Shown: positions 53,646-63,988 of the stretch, piece after piece
How positions within the stretch are numbered: the stretch's first letter is position 1
Layout: the number at the start of each line of letters is the position of its first letter
Origin: Desulfosarcina widdelii
GTDB taxonomy: Bacteria; Desulfobacterota; Desulfobacteria; Desulfobacterales; Desulfosarcinaceae
Length of the DNA stretch: 64,000 nt
Direction of reading: 5' to 3'
Assembly (NCBI RefSeq): GCF_009688965.1
Contig: NZ_AP021875.1
Span: 2,418,001-2,482,000, forward strand
Notes under the pieces: model-generated
Told to the model about the DNA's origin: nothing
Seen by the model: only the letters and a program-made list of their open reading frames with translations
Database searches by the model: none
Translations under genes and position numbers: made by a program

Positions 53646-54948
53646 GCATAAAAAAAAGGCATATAAATTAGTGCGGCGTTGTCTCCCGCCCAGAGTTAAT
53701 AACCAGAATGGTGCGGTGTTGATATTCGTGGCCGTCGCGCTCGTTGCATTTCTGGCCTTCACAGCCCTGGCCATCGATATCGGCCGGTATATGGTTGTTC
53801 GCAATGAATTGCAAAATATTGCTGACGGTTCGTCATTGGCTGCTTGCGGTGTATTAGGAAGTATTTACCAGAATATGCCGTCGACGCAACAGCCCAACTA
53901 TGTGTGTGGCACCAACGACGCGGATACTATTAAAGCGACGGCCGTGACGCTTGCCTCCAAAAACAGAGCGGGAGGGTTAGATAATATCGTCATACTTCCA
54001 GAAGATGTTATGATTGGGCAGTGGGATGGCAATTCCTTTACCCAAACTAATGATCAACCGGATGCTGTTAGAGTGATTGCGCGTCGTGATTCAAATGCCA
54101 ACAACCCAATAACTACCTTTTTTGCCAGAATAATAGGCATCGATACCATGGACGTCTGGATGGATGCCACCGCGGCATTGACAGGGCAAAGCACAACGGA
54201 ACCGGGGGAACTGGAACTCCCTATCGGAATATCAGACTATTTTTATCAAGATGGAAATTTTTGCAACGATTTCATAGTGTTCAATCCAACCAACGACCCT
54301 GATTCCTGTGCGGGTTGGAATAGTTACGATATATATCCGCCCAATGACAATTTACTCCGAGAGATTCTTAACGGTGATCCGAGCAGCCCCGAAACTACAG
54401 CTGGAGAAACAGAATTCAATTTTATCGGTGGCAATCTGAGTAATCCAACTTTTGACGCTCTTCTTATGCTCTTCAAGCGGAAAGGCTATGATATTGATCA
54501 GAACGGCGATCCAGTAGCAACTGAAACCACCTATGACGAAGACGGAAACCCCGTAGAAGTTCCAACAACTGGATCTTTGTCTGAAGACGATGGTGATGTG
54601 GTCCCGATAGCAGAAGATGGGGAGCCGCTTTATGGTGAAGATGGAAACATTCGTACGGATGATGAGGGAACGCCTCTAGAGCAGGCTCTTTATCCAGACG
54701 GGACACCAAGAAATCTCCACCGATGGGAAACCTCCGTCGTGGTTTACGACGGTGGCGGTACATGTGAAAACCCAAACGATTCATTAACAATCTTAGGCTA
54801 CACGAGGGTTGTCATGACCAATGTCGAGACGGCACCGGAAAAGAGAATCGAAGGCGAAATATTGTGCGATTTGTTTTCCGAATACCACACAAGGGGCGGT
54901 GGCGGAGAGTATGGTGTCAAAGGAACAATACCAGGACTGGTCGAATAG
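53638..54948 (+). CDS. tadG: TadG-like protein with an acidic DxDG-rich insert
   Basis: A 436-aa protein with the TadG N-terminal helix (NQNGAVLIFVAVALVAFLAFTALAIDIGRY) and a large extracytoplasmic part. Residues about 290-350 repeat DQNGDP, DEDGNP, EDDGD, EDGE, EDGN and DDEG, reminiscent of calcium-binding loops. No full vWA domain is apparent. A long overlapping frame begins inside its end but is the start extension of the next gene. Confidence 0.82.
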   Translation: MSKHKKKAYKLVRRCLPPRVNNQNGAVLIFVAVALVAFLAFTALAIDIGRYMVVRNELQNIADGSSLAACGVLGSIYQNMPSTQQPNYVCGTNDADTIKATAVTLASKNRAGGLDNIVILPEDVMIGQWDGNSFTQTNDQPDAVRVIARRDSNANNPITTFFARIIGIDTMDVWMDATAALTGQSTTEPGELELPIGISDYFYQDGNFCNDFIVFNPTNDPDSCAGWNSYDIYPPNDNLLREILNGDPSSPETTAGETEFNFIGGNLSNPTFDALLMLFKRKGYDIDQNGDPVATETTYDEDGNPVEVPTTGSLSEDDGDVVPIAEDGEPLYGEDGNIRTDDEGTPLEQALYPDGTPRNLHRWETSVVVYDGGGTCENPNDSLTILGYTRVVMTNVETAPEKRIEGEILCDLFSEYHTRGGGGEYGVKGTIPGLVE

Positions 54949-54983
54949 ACAGCGTATCAGGCAGGCGCCAATGGAGAAAAAAG

Positions 54984-56138
54984 ATGATTGATCAAAAGCC
55001 TTCCATAAGCATCAGGTTGAGAGACAGGCAAGCCCAGAAAGCACTGGAACATATCGTTCTGAGCGCAGGCAGGTATCGCACCTCATCTTCCAAGGAGCGT
55101 CCTGACCTTCTGATAGTTGAATTGACCGATAATTTCGAAGCCGAGTTCAGCCAAATAGAATCCTTGCTGCAAAATAATGCGATCGGTGAGGTGTTCGTCA
55201 CAGCGGCACAGCATGATACGGCCCTGCTGCGGCAGGCCATGCGTGTCGGCGCCAAGGAATTTCTCTCCCTACCCATTGATGAAATAGAAGTCAATAATGC
55301 CCTGGATGCATTTCAGAAACGCCGCAAGCATGCCACAGTAAACGAACAAGCAGCCCATAATGGGAAGATTATCCACATGATGGGTGCTAAAGGGGGCGTA
55401 GGCACAACCACCGTGGCCGTCAACCTGGCGATGATGCTCGCAGAATTGAAAAATGCCGGCTCCATTGCCATGGTGGACCTCAACACCGTGTTTGGTGAAA
55501 TCCCGTTGTTCTTGTCAGTCAAGCCCAACTATCACTGGGGTCAGATCGCCAAGAATATGAATCGCCTTGACACCACCTTTCTGCTCAATGCCATGGCCAA
55601 ACATACTTCGGGTCTGCATATCCTCCCCTCCCCCAGTTATTTGAACGGGCATCCGCCGGCAACACCCCAAATGATGGAGCAACTGTTGACCGCAATGAAA
55701 AAGACTTTTGACTACATCATAGTGGATGCCGGCTTGTCTTTGGAAGGACCGGCCTTAAAGACGATCGAGATGTCCGATCAGGTAATCCTGATTTCTCTTT
55801 TAAATCTGCCCTGTCTGAACAACACCAGAAATCTTCTGAAGTCCATGATCGGGTTGGGGACTGTCCAGGAAGGCCAGATCCGCATCGTGATCAACCGTTA
55901 TCTGAAGAATGCGGACATATCTCTCAAGGAAGCAGAGGAAAGTATACGCAAGGAAATCTTCTGGAATATCCCCAACGACTACAAGACATCCATGTCGGCC
56001 ATTAACCGGGGTGTGCCCCTATACGAGGTTTCTCCCCGGGCAAACATCAGCAAGAGCATGGCGGGATTTACCGACACCCTGATCAGCGGCGGCAAGCGAA
56101 AAGCCCCCAAAAAAAGCTGGCGTCTGTTTGGACGCTAA
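54984..56138 (+). CDS. cpaE: Flp pilus assembly ATPase-like TadZ/CpaE
   Basis: A 384-aa protein from ATG 54984 (MIDQKPSISIRLRDRQ) after GGAG. N-terminal receiver-like domain, then a MinD/ParA-type ATPase with deviant Walker A KGGVGTTT (residues 136-143). TadZ localises the pilus machine at the pole. Confidence 0.9.
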   Translation: MIDQKPSISIRLRDRQAQKALEHIVLSAGRYRTSSSKERPDLLIVELTDNFEAEFSQIESLLQNNAIGEVFVTAAQHDTALLRQAMRVGAKEFLSLPIDEIEVNNALDAFQKRRKHATVNEQAAHNGKIIHMMGAKGGVGTTTVAVNLAMMLAELKNAGSIAMVDLNTVFGEIPLFLSVKPNYHWGQIAKNMNRLDTTFLLNAMAKHTSGLHILPSPSYLNGHPPATPQMMEQLLTAMKKTFDYIIVDAGLSLEGPALKTIEMSDQVILISLLNLPCLNNTRNLLKSMIGLGTVQEGQIRIVINRYLKNADISLKEAEESIRKEIFWNIPNDYKTSMSAINRGVPLYEVSPRANISKSMAGFTDTLISGGKRKAPKKSWRLFGR

Positions 56139-56192
56139 ACCGTAGATATCGAAGCCGATAGAAAGATATAGGCATATAAGGAGGAAATCATT

Positions 56193-57536
56193 GTGGATAC
56201 CAACATTATACCGCTGACGGATATGATGGAAACGGATGACAGGAACTTATTGCCCGATGAATACTTCGAGCTAAAAAGTCAAATCCACGACCGTTTGCTC
56301 GATCTGGTTGACCTGTCTATTCTGGATCGCGTTGAACCGGATATGCTCAAGCCGGAGTTGCGGTCGGTGGTTCAAAAAATTCTGCAAGAAGACCTCAATA
56401 CAGTTCCTTTGAATGCCGAAGAAAAGGAAAAGCTTTTTATTGAAATCCTCGACGAAGTTTTGGGCTTCGGCCCGCTGGAACCCCTGCTGCAGGACCCAAC
56501 CGTCTCGGATATCCTGGTCAACACCTATCAACAGGTGTACGTGGAACGTTTCGGCCGTCTGGAAGCCACAGACGTACGCTTCAAAGACGACGAACACCTG
56601 CGGAAGATTATCGATAAAATTGTTTCGGCCGTGGGCCGTCGCATCGATGAATCGTCGCCTATGGTCGATGCCCGTTTGCTGGACGGTTCCCGGGTCAATG
56701 CCATCATACCGCCCCTGGCCTTGGACGGCCCGATGCTGTCCATACGGCGCTTTTCCGTCGACCCATTGGAACTGGAAGATTTGATAGAATTTAAAACGCT
56801 CGTTCCCCAGGTAGGTGAGTTTTTGAAAGGGATTGTTAAATCTCGCCTGAACGTTCTCATTGCCGGTGGAACCGGAAGCGGGAAAACCACTTTCCTCAAT
56901 GTTCTCTCTCGTTTTATTCCATCCAAGGAGCGCATCGTTACCATCGAAGATTCGGCGGAACTACAACTAAAACAACAGCATGTTGTTCGTCTGGAAACCC
57001 GCCCGCCCAACATCGAAGGCAAGGGAGAGGTCACCCAGCGGGATCTGGTGATCAACAGCCTGCGCATGCGGCCTGACCGCATCATATTGGGTGAGGTCCG
57101 CGGCAAAGAGGCCTTCGACATGTTACAGGCCATGAACACCGGCCACGATGGCTCCCTGACCACCATCCACGCCAACTCCCCCAGGGACGCGCTGATGCGG
57201 CTTGAAACGATGGTAGCCATGGCCAACTTCGAAATTCCCAGCCAATTTCTGCGCCGTTATATCAGTTCCGCCATCGATGTGGTGATTCACCTGGCCCGCT
57301 TGACGGACGGCTCGAGAAAACTGATCAGCCTTCAGGAAATCACCGGCATGGAAGGCGACACGATTACCACTCAAGAGGTTTTTTCTTTTCAGCAAAAGGG
57401 TATTGATTCGGCCGGCAAAGTCAGGGGCCAATTCGCTTTCGGCGGTGTACGGCCAAAGTTCATCGAGCGGTTTCGAATGGCAGGGATCAACGTCTCACCA
57501 ACCTTGTTCGATCCTTCCAACATCACGGAGGTTTGA
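56193..57536 (+). CDS. tadA: Tad secretion ATPase TadA/CpaF
   Basis: A 447-aa hexameric ATPase. Start GTG 56193 after GGAGG. Walker [10 protein letters not shown] at 225-233, Walker B-like [11 protein letters not shown] and the His box [15 protein letters not shown]. It drives Flp assembly with TadB and TadC. Confidence 0.95.
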   Translation: MDTNIIPLTDMMETDDRNLLPDEYFELKSQIHDRLLDLVDLSILDRVEPDMLKPELRSVVQKILQEDLNTVPLNAEEKEKLFIEILDEVLGFGPLEPLLQDPTVSDILVNTYQQVYVERFGRLEATDVRFKDDEHLRKIIDKIVSAVGRRIDESSPMVDARLLDGSRVNAIIPPLALDGPMLSIRRFSVDPLELEDLIEFKTLVPQVGEFLKGIVKSRLNVLIAGGTGSGKTTFLNVLSRFIPSKERIVTIEDSAELQLKQQHVVRLETRPPNIEGKGEVTQRDLVINSLRMRPDRIILGEVRGKEAFDMLQAMNTGHDGSLTTIHANSPRDALMRLETMVAMANFEIPSQFLRRYISSAIDVVIHLARLTDGSRKLISLQEITGMEGDTITTQEVFSFQQKGIDSAGKVRGQFAFGGVRPKFIERFRMAGINVSPTLFDPSNITEV

Positions 57537-57552
57537 AACGAAAGGGCTTGCT

Positions 57553-58521
57553 ATGAATATCCTGTGGATCAGTCTAATTTTATTTACCCTTACACTTCTT
57601 GTACTGGAATTATCGATCTATGCCTACCGCAGCTTCATGCATCCGGACCGGGCTGAAACGCTTCGCCGGCTTCGGCAGGGCGTCGTTGAGGATAAAGGTG
57701 GGCAGGCCGAAAATATTTACAAAAAAAACACATTGAGTGAAGTACCGTTCATCCACCGCATTCTTTCCGTCACTCCCGGAATTGATCGATTGCAACTAAT
57801 GATGAATCAGGCCAACGTAGAATTTACGTTGGGATTTCTAATCCTATTAAGCATGGCCTTGGGGTTGATAACCTTTTTACTTTGCCAGATGGTTTTGAAA
57901 AATTTTGTTCTAACGCTATTGCTCACAACTTGTACGGCTGGCTTGCCGCTGCTCTATGTTAGATCGAAGAAAATCAAGCGAATGGCTCATTTTGAAAAGC
58001 AACTTCCGGAAGCTCTGGGGCTGATCGCAAGGGCACTCAGGGCTGGCCATGCCTTTACAAGTGGAATGAAACTCGCTGCTGATGAATTTAGCGATCCACT
58101 CGGTCCTGAGTTCGCCGAAACCCTGGATGAGATCAATTTCGGCCAAAGTGTCGCGGAAGCCCTAAAAAATCTTGTCCGTAGGGTGGACTGTCCCGATCTG
58201 AACTTCTTTGTCGTCTCAGTGATTATGCAGCGGGAAACCGGTGGGAATTTGGCCGAAATCATCGATGGACTAGCCCATCTGATACGCGAGCGATTCAAGT
58301 TTAGGGGGAAAGTACGGACGCTGACCGCCGAGGGAAGATTATCAGCAGTGGTCCTGTATATCCTTCCGGTCCTTTTAGCTGGATTTCTTTTTCTTTTCCA
58401 CCCGGATGTCGTTGCCCCGCTACATGAAGATCCGGTCGGCAGAATGCTGGCCTCAATCATGATTGGGCTGATGGTTTTAGCTTATTTTATGATCAAACGG
58501 ATTATCAAAGTGGAAGTTTAG
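57553..58521 (+). CDS. tadB: Tad inner-membrane platform protein TadB
   Basis: A 322-aa protein from ATG 57553 (the longer frame from 57403 overlaps tadA). GspF-like domain with ALGLIARALRAGHAFTSGM and EALKNLVRRVDCPDLNFFV, plus four membrane segments. Confidence 0.9.
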   Translation: MNILWISLILFTLTLLVLELSIYAYRSFMHPDRAETLRRLRQGVVEDKGGQAENIYKKNTLSEVPFIHRILSVTPGIDRLQLMMNQANVEFTLGFLILLSMALGLITFLLCQMVLKNFVLTLLLTTCTAGLPLLYVRSKKIKRMAHFEKQLPEALGLIARALRAGHAFTSGMKLAADEFSDPLGPEFAETLDEINFGQSVAEALKNLVRRVDCPDLNFFVVSVIMQRETGGNLAEIIDGLAHLIRERFKFRGKVRTLTAEGRLSAVVLYILPVLLAGFLFLFHPDVVAPLHEDPVGRMLASIMIGLMVLAYFMIKRIIKVEV

Positions 58522-58547
58522 AACATTTCCTCAGGAGGATAAAAAAA

Positions 58548-59525
58548 ATGATTTTATCAGACGAAAATATCATAATGTTAATGGCATCCTTGGCGTTTGT
58601 CGTACTCTGCCTCCTGAGCATGGGCATTTTGATATATATAAGGAAAAAACGTTATCAACGTTCGGTAATAAAAAAAATTCAAGCAACCGATGACGACTGG
58701 AGTGCAATCGAAAACCACAATGAGTCATTAGATATATCTGGTGCTAACAAATCTAAAAATTTTTTTCTCAATATACTAAGCATGATCGGCTTAAAAACGA
58801 ATCCTAACAGATCTGGAGAGGAAGCCGACATCAAAATCAAATTCTTACGAGCAGGCTTACGAGGCAAAAATATCCCAACCATATTTTGGGGTGTGAAGTT
58901 TCTTTTGGCTATCGGCTTGCCGGTTTCGTTTATAATATCCGCGTTTCTGTTTTTCCCGGACATGAAAAATCAGGCCGTACTCTGGATCGCTATCTTTTTA
59001 TCTTTGCTTGGGCTTTATCTTCCTGACCTCTGGTTGAAACTCAAAACGTCCAAAAGAAAGGATAAAATTACCAAGGGATTTCCGGATGCGCTCGATCTGC
59101 TGGTTGTTTGCGTTGAAGCGGGTATGGGGCTGGATGGAGCTATAAATCGTGTAGGGAAGGAATTGGAATTAAATCAACCGGAGTTAAGCGAAGAATTCAA
59201 CGCGTTAAATTTGGAGTTGCGGGCAGGAAAGGCTCGGCCAACAGCCCTTAAAAACCTGGCGAAACGGACGGATATTGATGATGTGAACAGCCTGGTAACG
59301 GTTTTGCTCCAGACCGATCGTTTCGGAACCAGTGTGGCGAAGGCTCTGAGAGTATTTTCGGATAGTTTCAGAACTGCACGATACCAACGTGCTGAAGAAG
59401 CTGCCGCCAAAATGGCCACCAAACTCCTCTTCCCACTGGCTGTATGTATTTTCCCGGCCATGTTTGTCGTAATTTTAGGGCCAATTTGTATTACGATCTA
59501 TCGTGTTATGATCAATCCCTCATAA
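58548..59525 (+). CDS. tadC: Tad inner-membrane platform protein TadC
   Basis: A 325-aa GspF-like protein paired with TadB. GspF block near residues 185-285 (DALDLLVVCVEAGMGLDGAI, VLLQTDRFGTSVAKAL) and membrane segments at both ends. Strong ribosome binding site AGGAGG. Confidence 0.9.
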   Translation: MILSDENIIMLMASLAFVVLCLLSMGILIYIRKKRYQRSVIKKIQATDDDWSAIENHNESLDISGANKSKNFFLNILSMIGLKTNPNRSGEEADIKIKFLRAGLRGKNIPTIFWGVKFLLAIGLPVSFIISAFLFFPDMKNQAVLWIAIFLSLLGLYLPDLWLKLKTSKRKDKITKGFPDALDLLVVCVEAGMGLDGAINRVGKELELNQPELSEEFNALNLELRAGKARPTALKNLAKRTDIDDVNSLVTVLLQTDRFGTSVAKALRVFSDSFRTARYQRAEEAAAKMATKLLFPLAVCIFPAMFVVILGPICITIYRVMINPS

Positions 59526-59549
59526 TGTGATGCTGCAATAGGAATAACT

Positions 59550-60506
59550 ATGAAAACATATCATTTTCGTTTGCCGAATAAGATGAGTCTGTTCCTTTTA
59601 TTGATTATGGTTGTGAGCTTGAGCATGTCGGGTTGTGCCACATCAAATAAAATCGGAGTATCCAAACCCAAAAAACCTTTTTTTTCAGCTAACAACAAGA
59701 TGGATAGTACACCGGAACCCGCACTGAACCAGACACTCCCGGATATGACCAGCAGGGACCTGGAAGAATTGGGGGACCGTCAATTCGGCAGCAAAGACTA
59801 TTACCTGGCCTTCCTTCAGTATGGCAAGGCGTTGAAACTCGATCCGGACAACGTTCGTCTTTACTGCAAGCAGGGATTGGTTCTGCTGCAAACAGCCAAA
59901 TATGAAGATGCCGTCAAATCCTTTCAGGAGGCTGTGAAGAAGCAACCGAGGTACGCCGCCGCCCATGAAGGCATGGGCACGGCATTTTTCAGGATGGGCC
60001 AATACCAGCTGGCCATCCTCTCTTTTGACAAAACCCTCGAACTGAATCCCGGATCCTGGGAAGCCCGAAATTATCTGGGCAACATCTACGATATTCAGAA
60101 GCAATACGACAAGGCCTCGCGGGAGTATGCGGAAGCCATTCTGCTCAAACCGCAGGATGGCTTGCTCTACAACAACCTGGGCGTTTCCCTGTCCCTGGCC
60201 GGACGCTACGAAGAATCCATCAGCACCTTTAAGCGGGCACTGCGCACCAACGGCCCGAAAGATAAAATTTACAATAATCTCGGATTGGTTCTTGCCCGTA
60301 CAGGCCGCTACGACGGGGCTTTGGAAGCCTTCAGACAAGGGTCCAACACCGCCCGGGCTTACAACAATTTAGGCTGCGTACTGATGGCTCAGGGAGAATA
60401 TCAGAAAGCGGCCCAATCGTTCAACCAGGCCATCGCATCCAGTCCGAAATTCTACGAGAAGGCCTACGAGAACCTGAAGAAGGTGGAGATGCGAAAATTC
60501 TATTAG
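59550..60506 (+). CDS. tadD: TadD-like TPR lipoprotein
   Basis: A 318-aa lipoprotein (lipobox with Cys about 28, MSGCATSN) with about six TPR repeats from residue 70. TadD is the pilotin-like TPR protein of Tad systems and helps the secretin reach the outer membrane. Confidence 0.88.
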   Translation: MKTYHFRLPNKMSLFLLLIMVVSLSMSGCATSNKIGVSKPKKPFFSANNKMDSTPEPALNQTLPDMTSRDLEELGDRQFGSKDYYLAFLQYGKALKLDPDNVRLYCKQGLVLLQTAKYEDAVKSFQEAVKKQPRYAAAHEGMGTAFFRMGQYQLAILSFDKTLELNPGSWEARNYLGNIYDIQKQYDKASREYAEAILLKPQDGLLYNNLGVSLSLAGRYEESISTFKRALRTNGPKDKIYNNLGLVLARTGRYDGALEAFRQGSNTARAYNNLGCVLMAQGEYQKAAQSFNQAIASSPKFYEKAYENLKKVEMRKFY

Positions 60507-60583
60507 GAGCACCGCCATCCATCTTCAGTAGCGGCCATTTTTGTTGCATCATACCCGATGCATTCCTGTCCAGGAGATACACC

Positions 60584-61810
60584 ATGAAAAAAAAACAAAA
60601 ACCTGTCGAACCCCCGAAAAGCGCAAGATGGATGCAGTACCTCGAGATGGTCGGGGATGGCCTTGCCGCAGCTGGTAAACCGGCGATGATCACCATGTTC
60701 GGTTTGGTTTGCATCTGGACCGTCGCCCGGGTGATGGAAGCCCTGCATGGAAATCCGGTTCTGGATATGACCCTCACCAACTGGTTTGGTTTGATCGTTT
60801 GGGTCCTGTTATCGGTGTGGATGACCGGATTGGCAGTCGCCTCTGCTCGGGAGTATAAGAAAATCGATAACAAAAAGGCTTTCTGGTTTGCCTGGGCCCT
60901 GTTGGGTGTCATTGTCCTGCTTCTTTCTTTCAGTATAGAAGGCTTTTACAACGCATCGGCGGGCTTATTGGCGCTTCTGGCAGGATCTCCCGAAACGTCC
61001 CAACAGAATCTCTTTCTATTGGTGAAATTTCATCCGCTCAACCCTCTGCTGGCATTCAATCTGATTATCTTTAAACTCACGGGGATTTCCTGGGGCATCG
61101 AATCGATCGCGCCCTTTGTCTGGAGTTGGAAGGCACTCTTTGTCTTTTTCGTCTGGAGTTGCGCCCTTGGAATCGTTCTCCTGATGCGCAAGGACAACTG
61201 GGGGGCCAAGGCATTCCACCTCTCCCTTGCGGTTATGGGAGTCGCCGCTCTGATCGTTTTTAAATCGATCCACAAGCCGACAGCCGAGATCCTGATTGTC
61301 TTCCAGGCGGCGGTTCCGATGTTGTTACTTTTTCAGGTTCTGCTGTTCTATGCATCTGCCAGAACGCTTGTAATGGACGGCAAGGGAAAACCAGCCGCCC
61401 CGGCGTCCCCTGAATATTCTACGTCCGGGGAACACCAGCAGGACGGAAATTCAACCCAACGGACAATCGGCCTTCCTCCTGCGGCTATCCGGCTGGCCGT
61501 ATTCATCGTATTGATCCTGCCGATACTGGCCGATCTGCAGGGCCGATATCAGCTTTCCATGGCATCTGCCCGCATCGTTGCCGAAGTGTCGGAGAATCAG
61601 GCCCCAGCATCACAAAAAATGGTTGCGGTTGCCCCCATCAGTGTTCGAAGCGGACCGGCCATCGGAGACGATGTTCTCGGAATCTTGCCCAAGGGGACGC
61701 GTATTACTGTCACAGATGAAAAATTCAACTGGGCGAATATCGGGAAAAACAGATGGATCCCCGTGAAGTTCCTGCGGCCGCTGACGCCGCATAAAACGGC
61801 ATCATCATGA
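60584..61810 (+). CDS. Polytopic membrane protein with C-terminal SH3-like domain
   Basis: A 408-aa protein with about seven to eight membrane segments. Its last 60 residues form a bacterial SH3 domain (VAVAPISVRSGPAIGDDVLGILPKG), which in other proteins binds cell wall. Not a standard Tad gene; its link is only location. Confidence 0.7.
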   Translation: MKKKQKPVEPPKSARWMQYLEMVGDGLAAAGKPAMITMFGLVCIWTVARVMEALHGNPVLDMTLTNWFGLIVWVLLSVWMTGLAVASAREYKKIDNKKAFWFAWALLGVIVLLLSFSIEGFYNASAGLLALLAGSPETSQQNLFLLVKFHPLNPLLAFNLIIFKLTGISWGIESIAPFVWSWKALFVFFVWSCALGIVLLMRKDNWGAKAFHLSLAVMGVAALIVFKSIHKPTAEILIVFQAAVPMLLLFQVLLFYASARTLVMDGKGKPAAPASPEYSTSGEHQQDGNSTQRTIGLPPAAIRLAVFIVLILPILADLQGRYQLSMASARIVAEVSENQAPASQKMVAVAPISVRSGPAIGDDVLGILPKGTRITVTDEKFNWANIGKNRWIPVKFLRPLTPHKTASS

Positions 61811-61887
61811 CTTCAGCGTAAGGGATAGTGTTTTTTGTGGACACGTTTTCAATCACGGCAAGGATTCATAAGCAAAGAGGTTACAAA

Positions 61888-63264
61888 ATGAAAAAGTCGA
61901 TCGCAGCTTCCGTGAAAGTATCGGTAATTATCTGCACAGCGGCTTTCCTGTTTTCGGCCTGCACCTTGTTCCAGGGCAATGAAGGCCGCAACCGGACCGC
62001 ATTTTCCCAACAACCATCCATATATCACGGAAAAATCAGCACCAACAGCGATGAATCCAGGGATCACTATTCCATGGGCTGCGTGTTTCAGGAAAAAGGC
62101 AAGCATCGTTTGGCCGTTGCGGAGTTTGAAGCCGCCGTGCAGACCGATCCGGACAACGCAATGGCCTACAACGCAAAGGGGATTTCACTGGACAGGATGG
62201 GAGAATATTCCAAAGCACAAACCGCCTATCTTGCGGCCTTGGCCATCCATCTAGACCGGTCCGATGTTCTCAACAACCTTGGTTATTCCTATCTTCTGCA
62301 AGCCCGTCCCGAGCTGGCCGTCGACTATCTTACCAGAGCCGTGGCCCTGGATCAGGAAAACGAACGTTACCGCAATAACCTTGGTGTCGCTTATGCCCGA
62401 ATCGGAGACCACGAGGCCGCCCTCCAGACGTTCCTGGCCGCGGGTGATAAGGCCCGGGCCTACTCGAATATGGGCCGCCTATACTACCGCGAGGGGGATT
62501 ACGACCGCGCCGCCCAGCACTTTTCCATGGCATCGGCATTGAAACCGTCGGACACTGACAGCGGCAACGGTCTTATCGCCGCCACCAGCCTCGCCCGGAT
62601 CCATGAGGAAAAGCAAGAAATGCTCGACAATACCGAGGAAAAACGTCAAGGCCTGGAAGAAGACGATCTCACGGCCCGCTATGATGCGGACGGCTTTACC
62701 ACCATCCCGGCCGGTGCCATTGAAGACCCGGAGATCATCGAAATTGAACCGGCATACATGGCGATCCTAAACGAGAAGACCGAAGATCGGAACGATCAAC
62801 CCATCTACACCGTCTCCCTGGCCGAGTTCGGCAGCGCTGAAGGCCAGAACGCTGCCATCCGGAAGACGATGGAGGTCGAACGCAATGGGATAATCCACGA
62901 ATCCAGGGCCCCGGAACTGTTGGGCCTGGATGGGACCGACATTCAGCGCCAGCCCATGCGCCGAGTCAAGATCGAGGTCTCCAATGGCAATGGTTTACGG
63001 CACATGGCCAGGAACGTAGGCACTTACCTGACCGGTAAAGGTTTCATTCTGATGTACCTCTCCAACGCAGACCACTTCAACCATGTGGGAACCAGCATCT
63101 ATTACACAAAAGAAAATGCTGAAGAAGCCTACCGCCTGTCCCAGGAACTTCCGGGCCTGCAGACCCTTGAAGAAGTTCAGGATATCAGGAATGGAAACGC
63201 CGGTATCCGTGTGCGTATCGGCAGGGATCTCACGAACCATTTGAGTCTGTTCGAAATGGGGTAA
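61888..63264 (+). CDS. TPR lipoprotein with a C-terminal LytR_C-like domain
   Basis: A 458-aa lipoprotein from ATG 61888 (lipobox SACTLF, Cys about 27). TPR repeats cover about residues 60-230. The C-terminal 100 residues (RRVKIEVSNGNGLRHMARNVG, then IYYTKENAEEAYRLSQEL) match LytR_C-type domains. In Tad loci such proteins often follow tadD. Confidence 0.75.
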   Translation: MKKSIAASVKVSVIICTAAFLFSACTLFQGNEGRNRTAFSQQPSIYHGKISTNSDESRDHYSMGCVFQEKGKHRLAVAEFEAAVQTDPDNAMAYNAKGISLDRMGEYSKAQTAYLAALAIHLDRSDVLNNLGYSYLLQARPELAVDYLTRAVALDQENERYRNNLGVAYARIGDHEAALQTFLAAGDKARAYSNMGRLYYREGDYDRAAQHFSMASALKPSDTDSGNGLIAATSLARIHEEKQEMLDNTEEKRQGLEEDDLTARYDADGFTTIPAGAIEDPEIIEIEPAYMAILNEKTEDRNDQPIYTVSLAEFGSAEGQNAAIRKTMEVERNGIIHESRAPELLGLDGTDIQRQPMRRVKIEVSNGNGLRHMARNVGTYLTGKGFILMYLSNADHFNHVGTSIYYTKENAEEAYRLSQELPGLQTLEEVQDIRNGNAGIRVRIGRDLTNHLSLFEMG

Positions 63265-63370
63265 TGCCTTCGTGTTCATTGCTGAATCTTTTCATATAAA
63301 AAAATCATGAGGATCGACCCGTTCAAAGTATGGATGAAGATACTAAATCATATCGTTAAAGGAGGTTGAG

Positions 63371-63988
63371 ATGGTTAACCGTGAAATGCGTCCGTTTTTG
63401 GCAATTCTTCTCTTCGTGGTGGTTACACTCTTTTTTGCCGGCAGTGTTCAGGCAGAAGAAAAACAGTATTATGTGGGAATCGGGGGCAGCTACATGTTTC
63501 CCAATTTTGACTATGAGGATGTTGTTGATTGGGACAGTTATGCATGGGGGATTAATGCGAAATTTGGGTATCGGCTCGCCCGTACGCTGTATCTTCAAAT
63601 GGATGTCGATTATGTCCTTCCCATCGATGGAGTCCTGAAATCCGACGATTCCGTCGGTGGTGATGTAGAAATCCTGACCGGTATTGTCTCTTTGAAAGGG
63701 TATTTCCCAAGGTTCACGATGATAAAGCCGTATGTTATCGCTGGAGCCGGAATCATGCATTACAACGTAGATTATAACGATGAGGCCTATGCCGTAGCCG
63801 ATGCCAACGGGTTTCAATTACCGGATGATGAAGAAACCTCTTTATGCTTCAAAGTCGGCGGCGGTGTGGACTTTCTTATCCATGATTCCGTCTCCTTCGG
63901 AATCGAAGGCAACTACACCGGAGGGATGGAAGAGGTCGACGAGGTTGAATACATCACTATCGGCGCAGGCTTTAACGTTTATTTTTAG
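63371..63988 (+). CDS. Outer-membrane beta-barrel protein (OmpA/OmpW-like)
   Basis: A 205-aa protein with signal peptide (ILLFVVVTLFFAGSVQA) and alternating strands ending in GFNVYF, as in small outer-membrane barrels. Strong AAGGAGG upstream. No ligand motif. Confidence 0.75.
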   Translation: MVNREMRPFLAILLFVVVTLFFAGSVQAEEKQYYVGIGGSYMFPNFDYEDVVDWDSYAWGINAKFGYRLARTLYLQMDVDYVLPIDGVLKSDDSVGGDVEILTGIVSLKGYFPRFTMIKPYVIAGAGIMHYNVDYNDEAYAVADANGFQLPDDEETSLCFKVGGGVDFLIHDSVSFGIEGNYTGGMEEVDEVEYITIGAGFNVYF

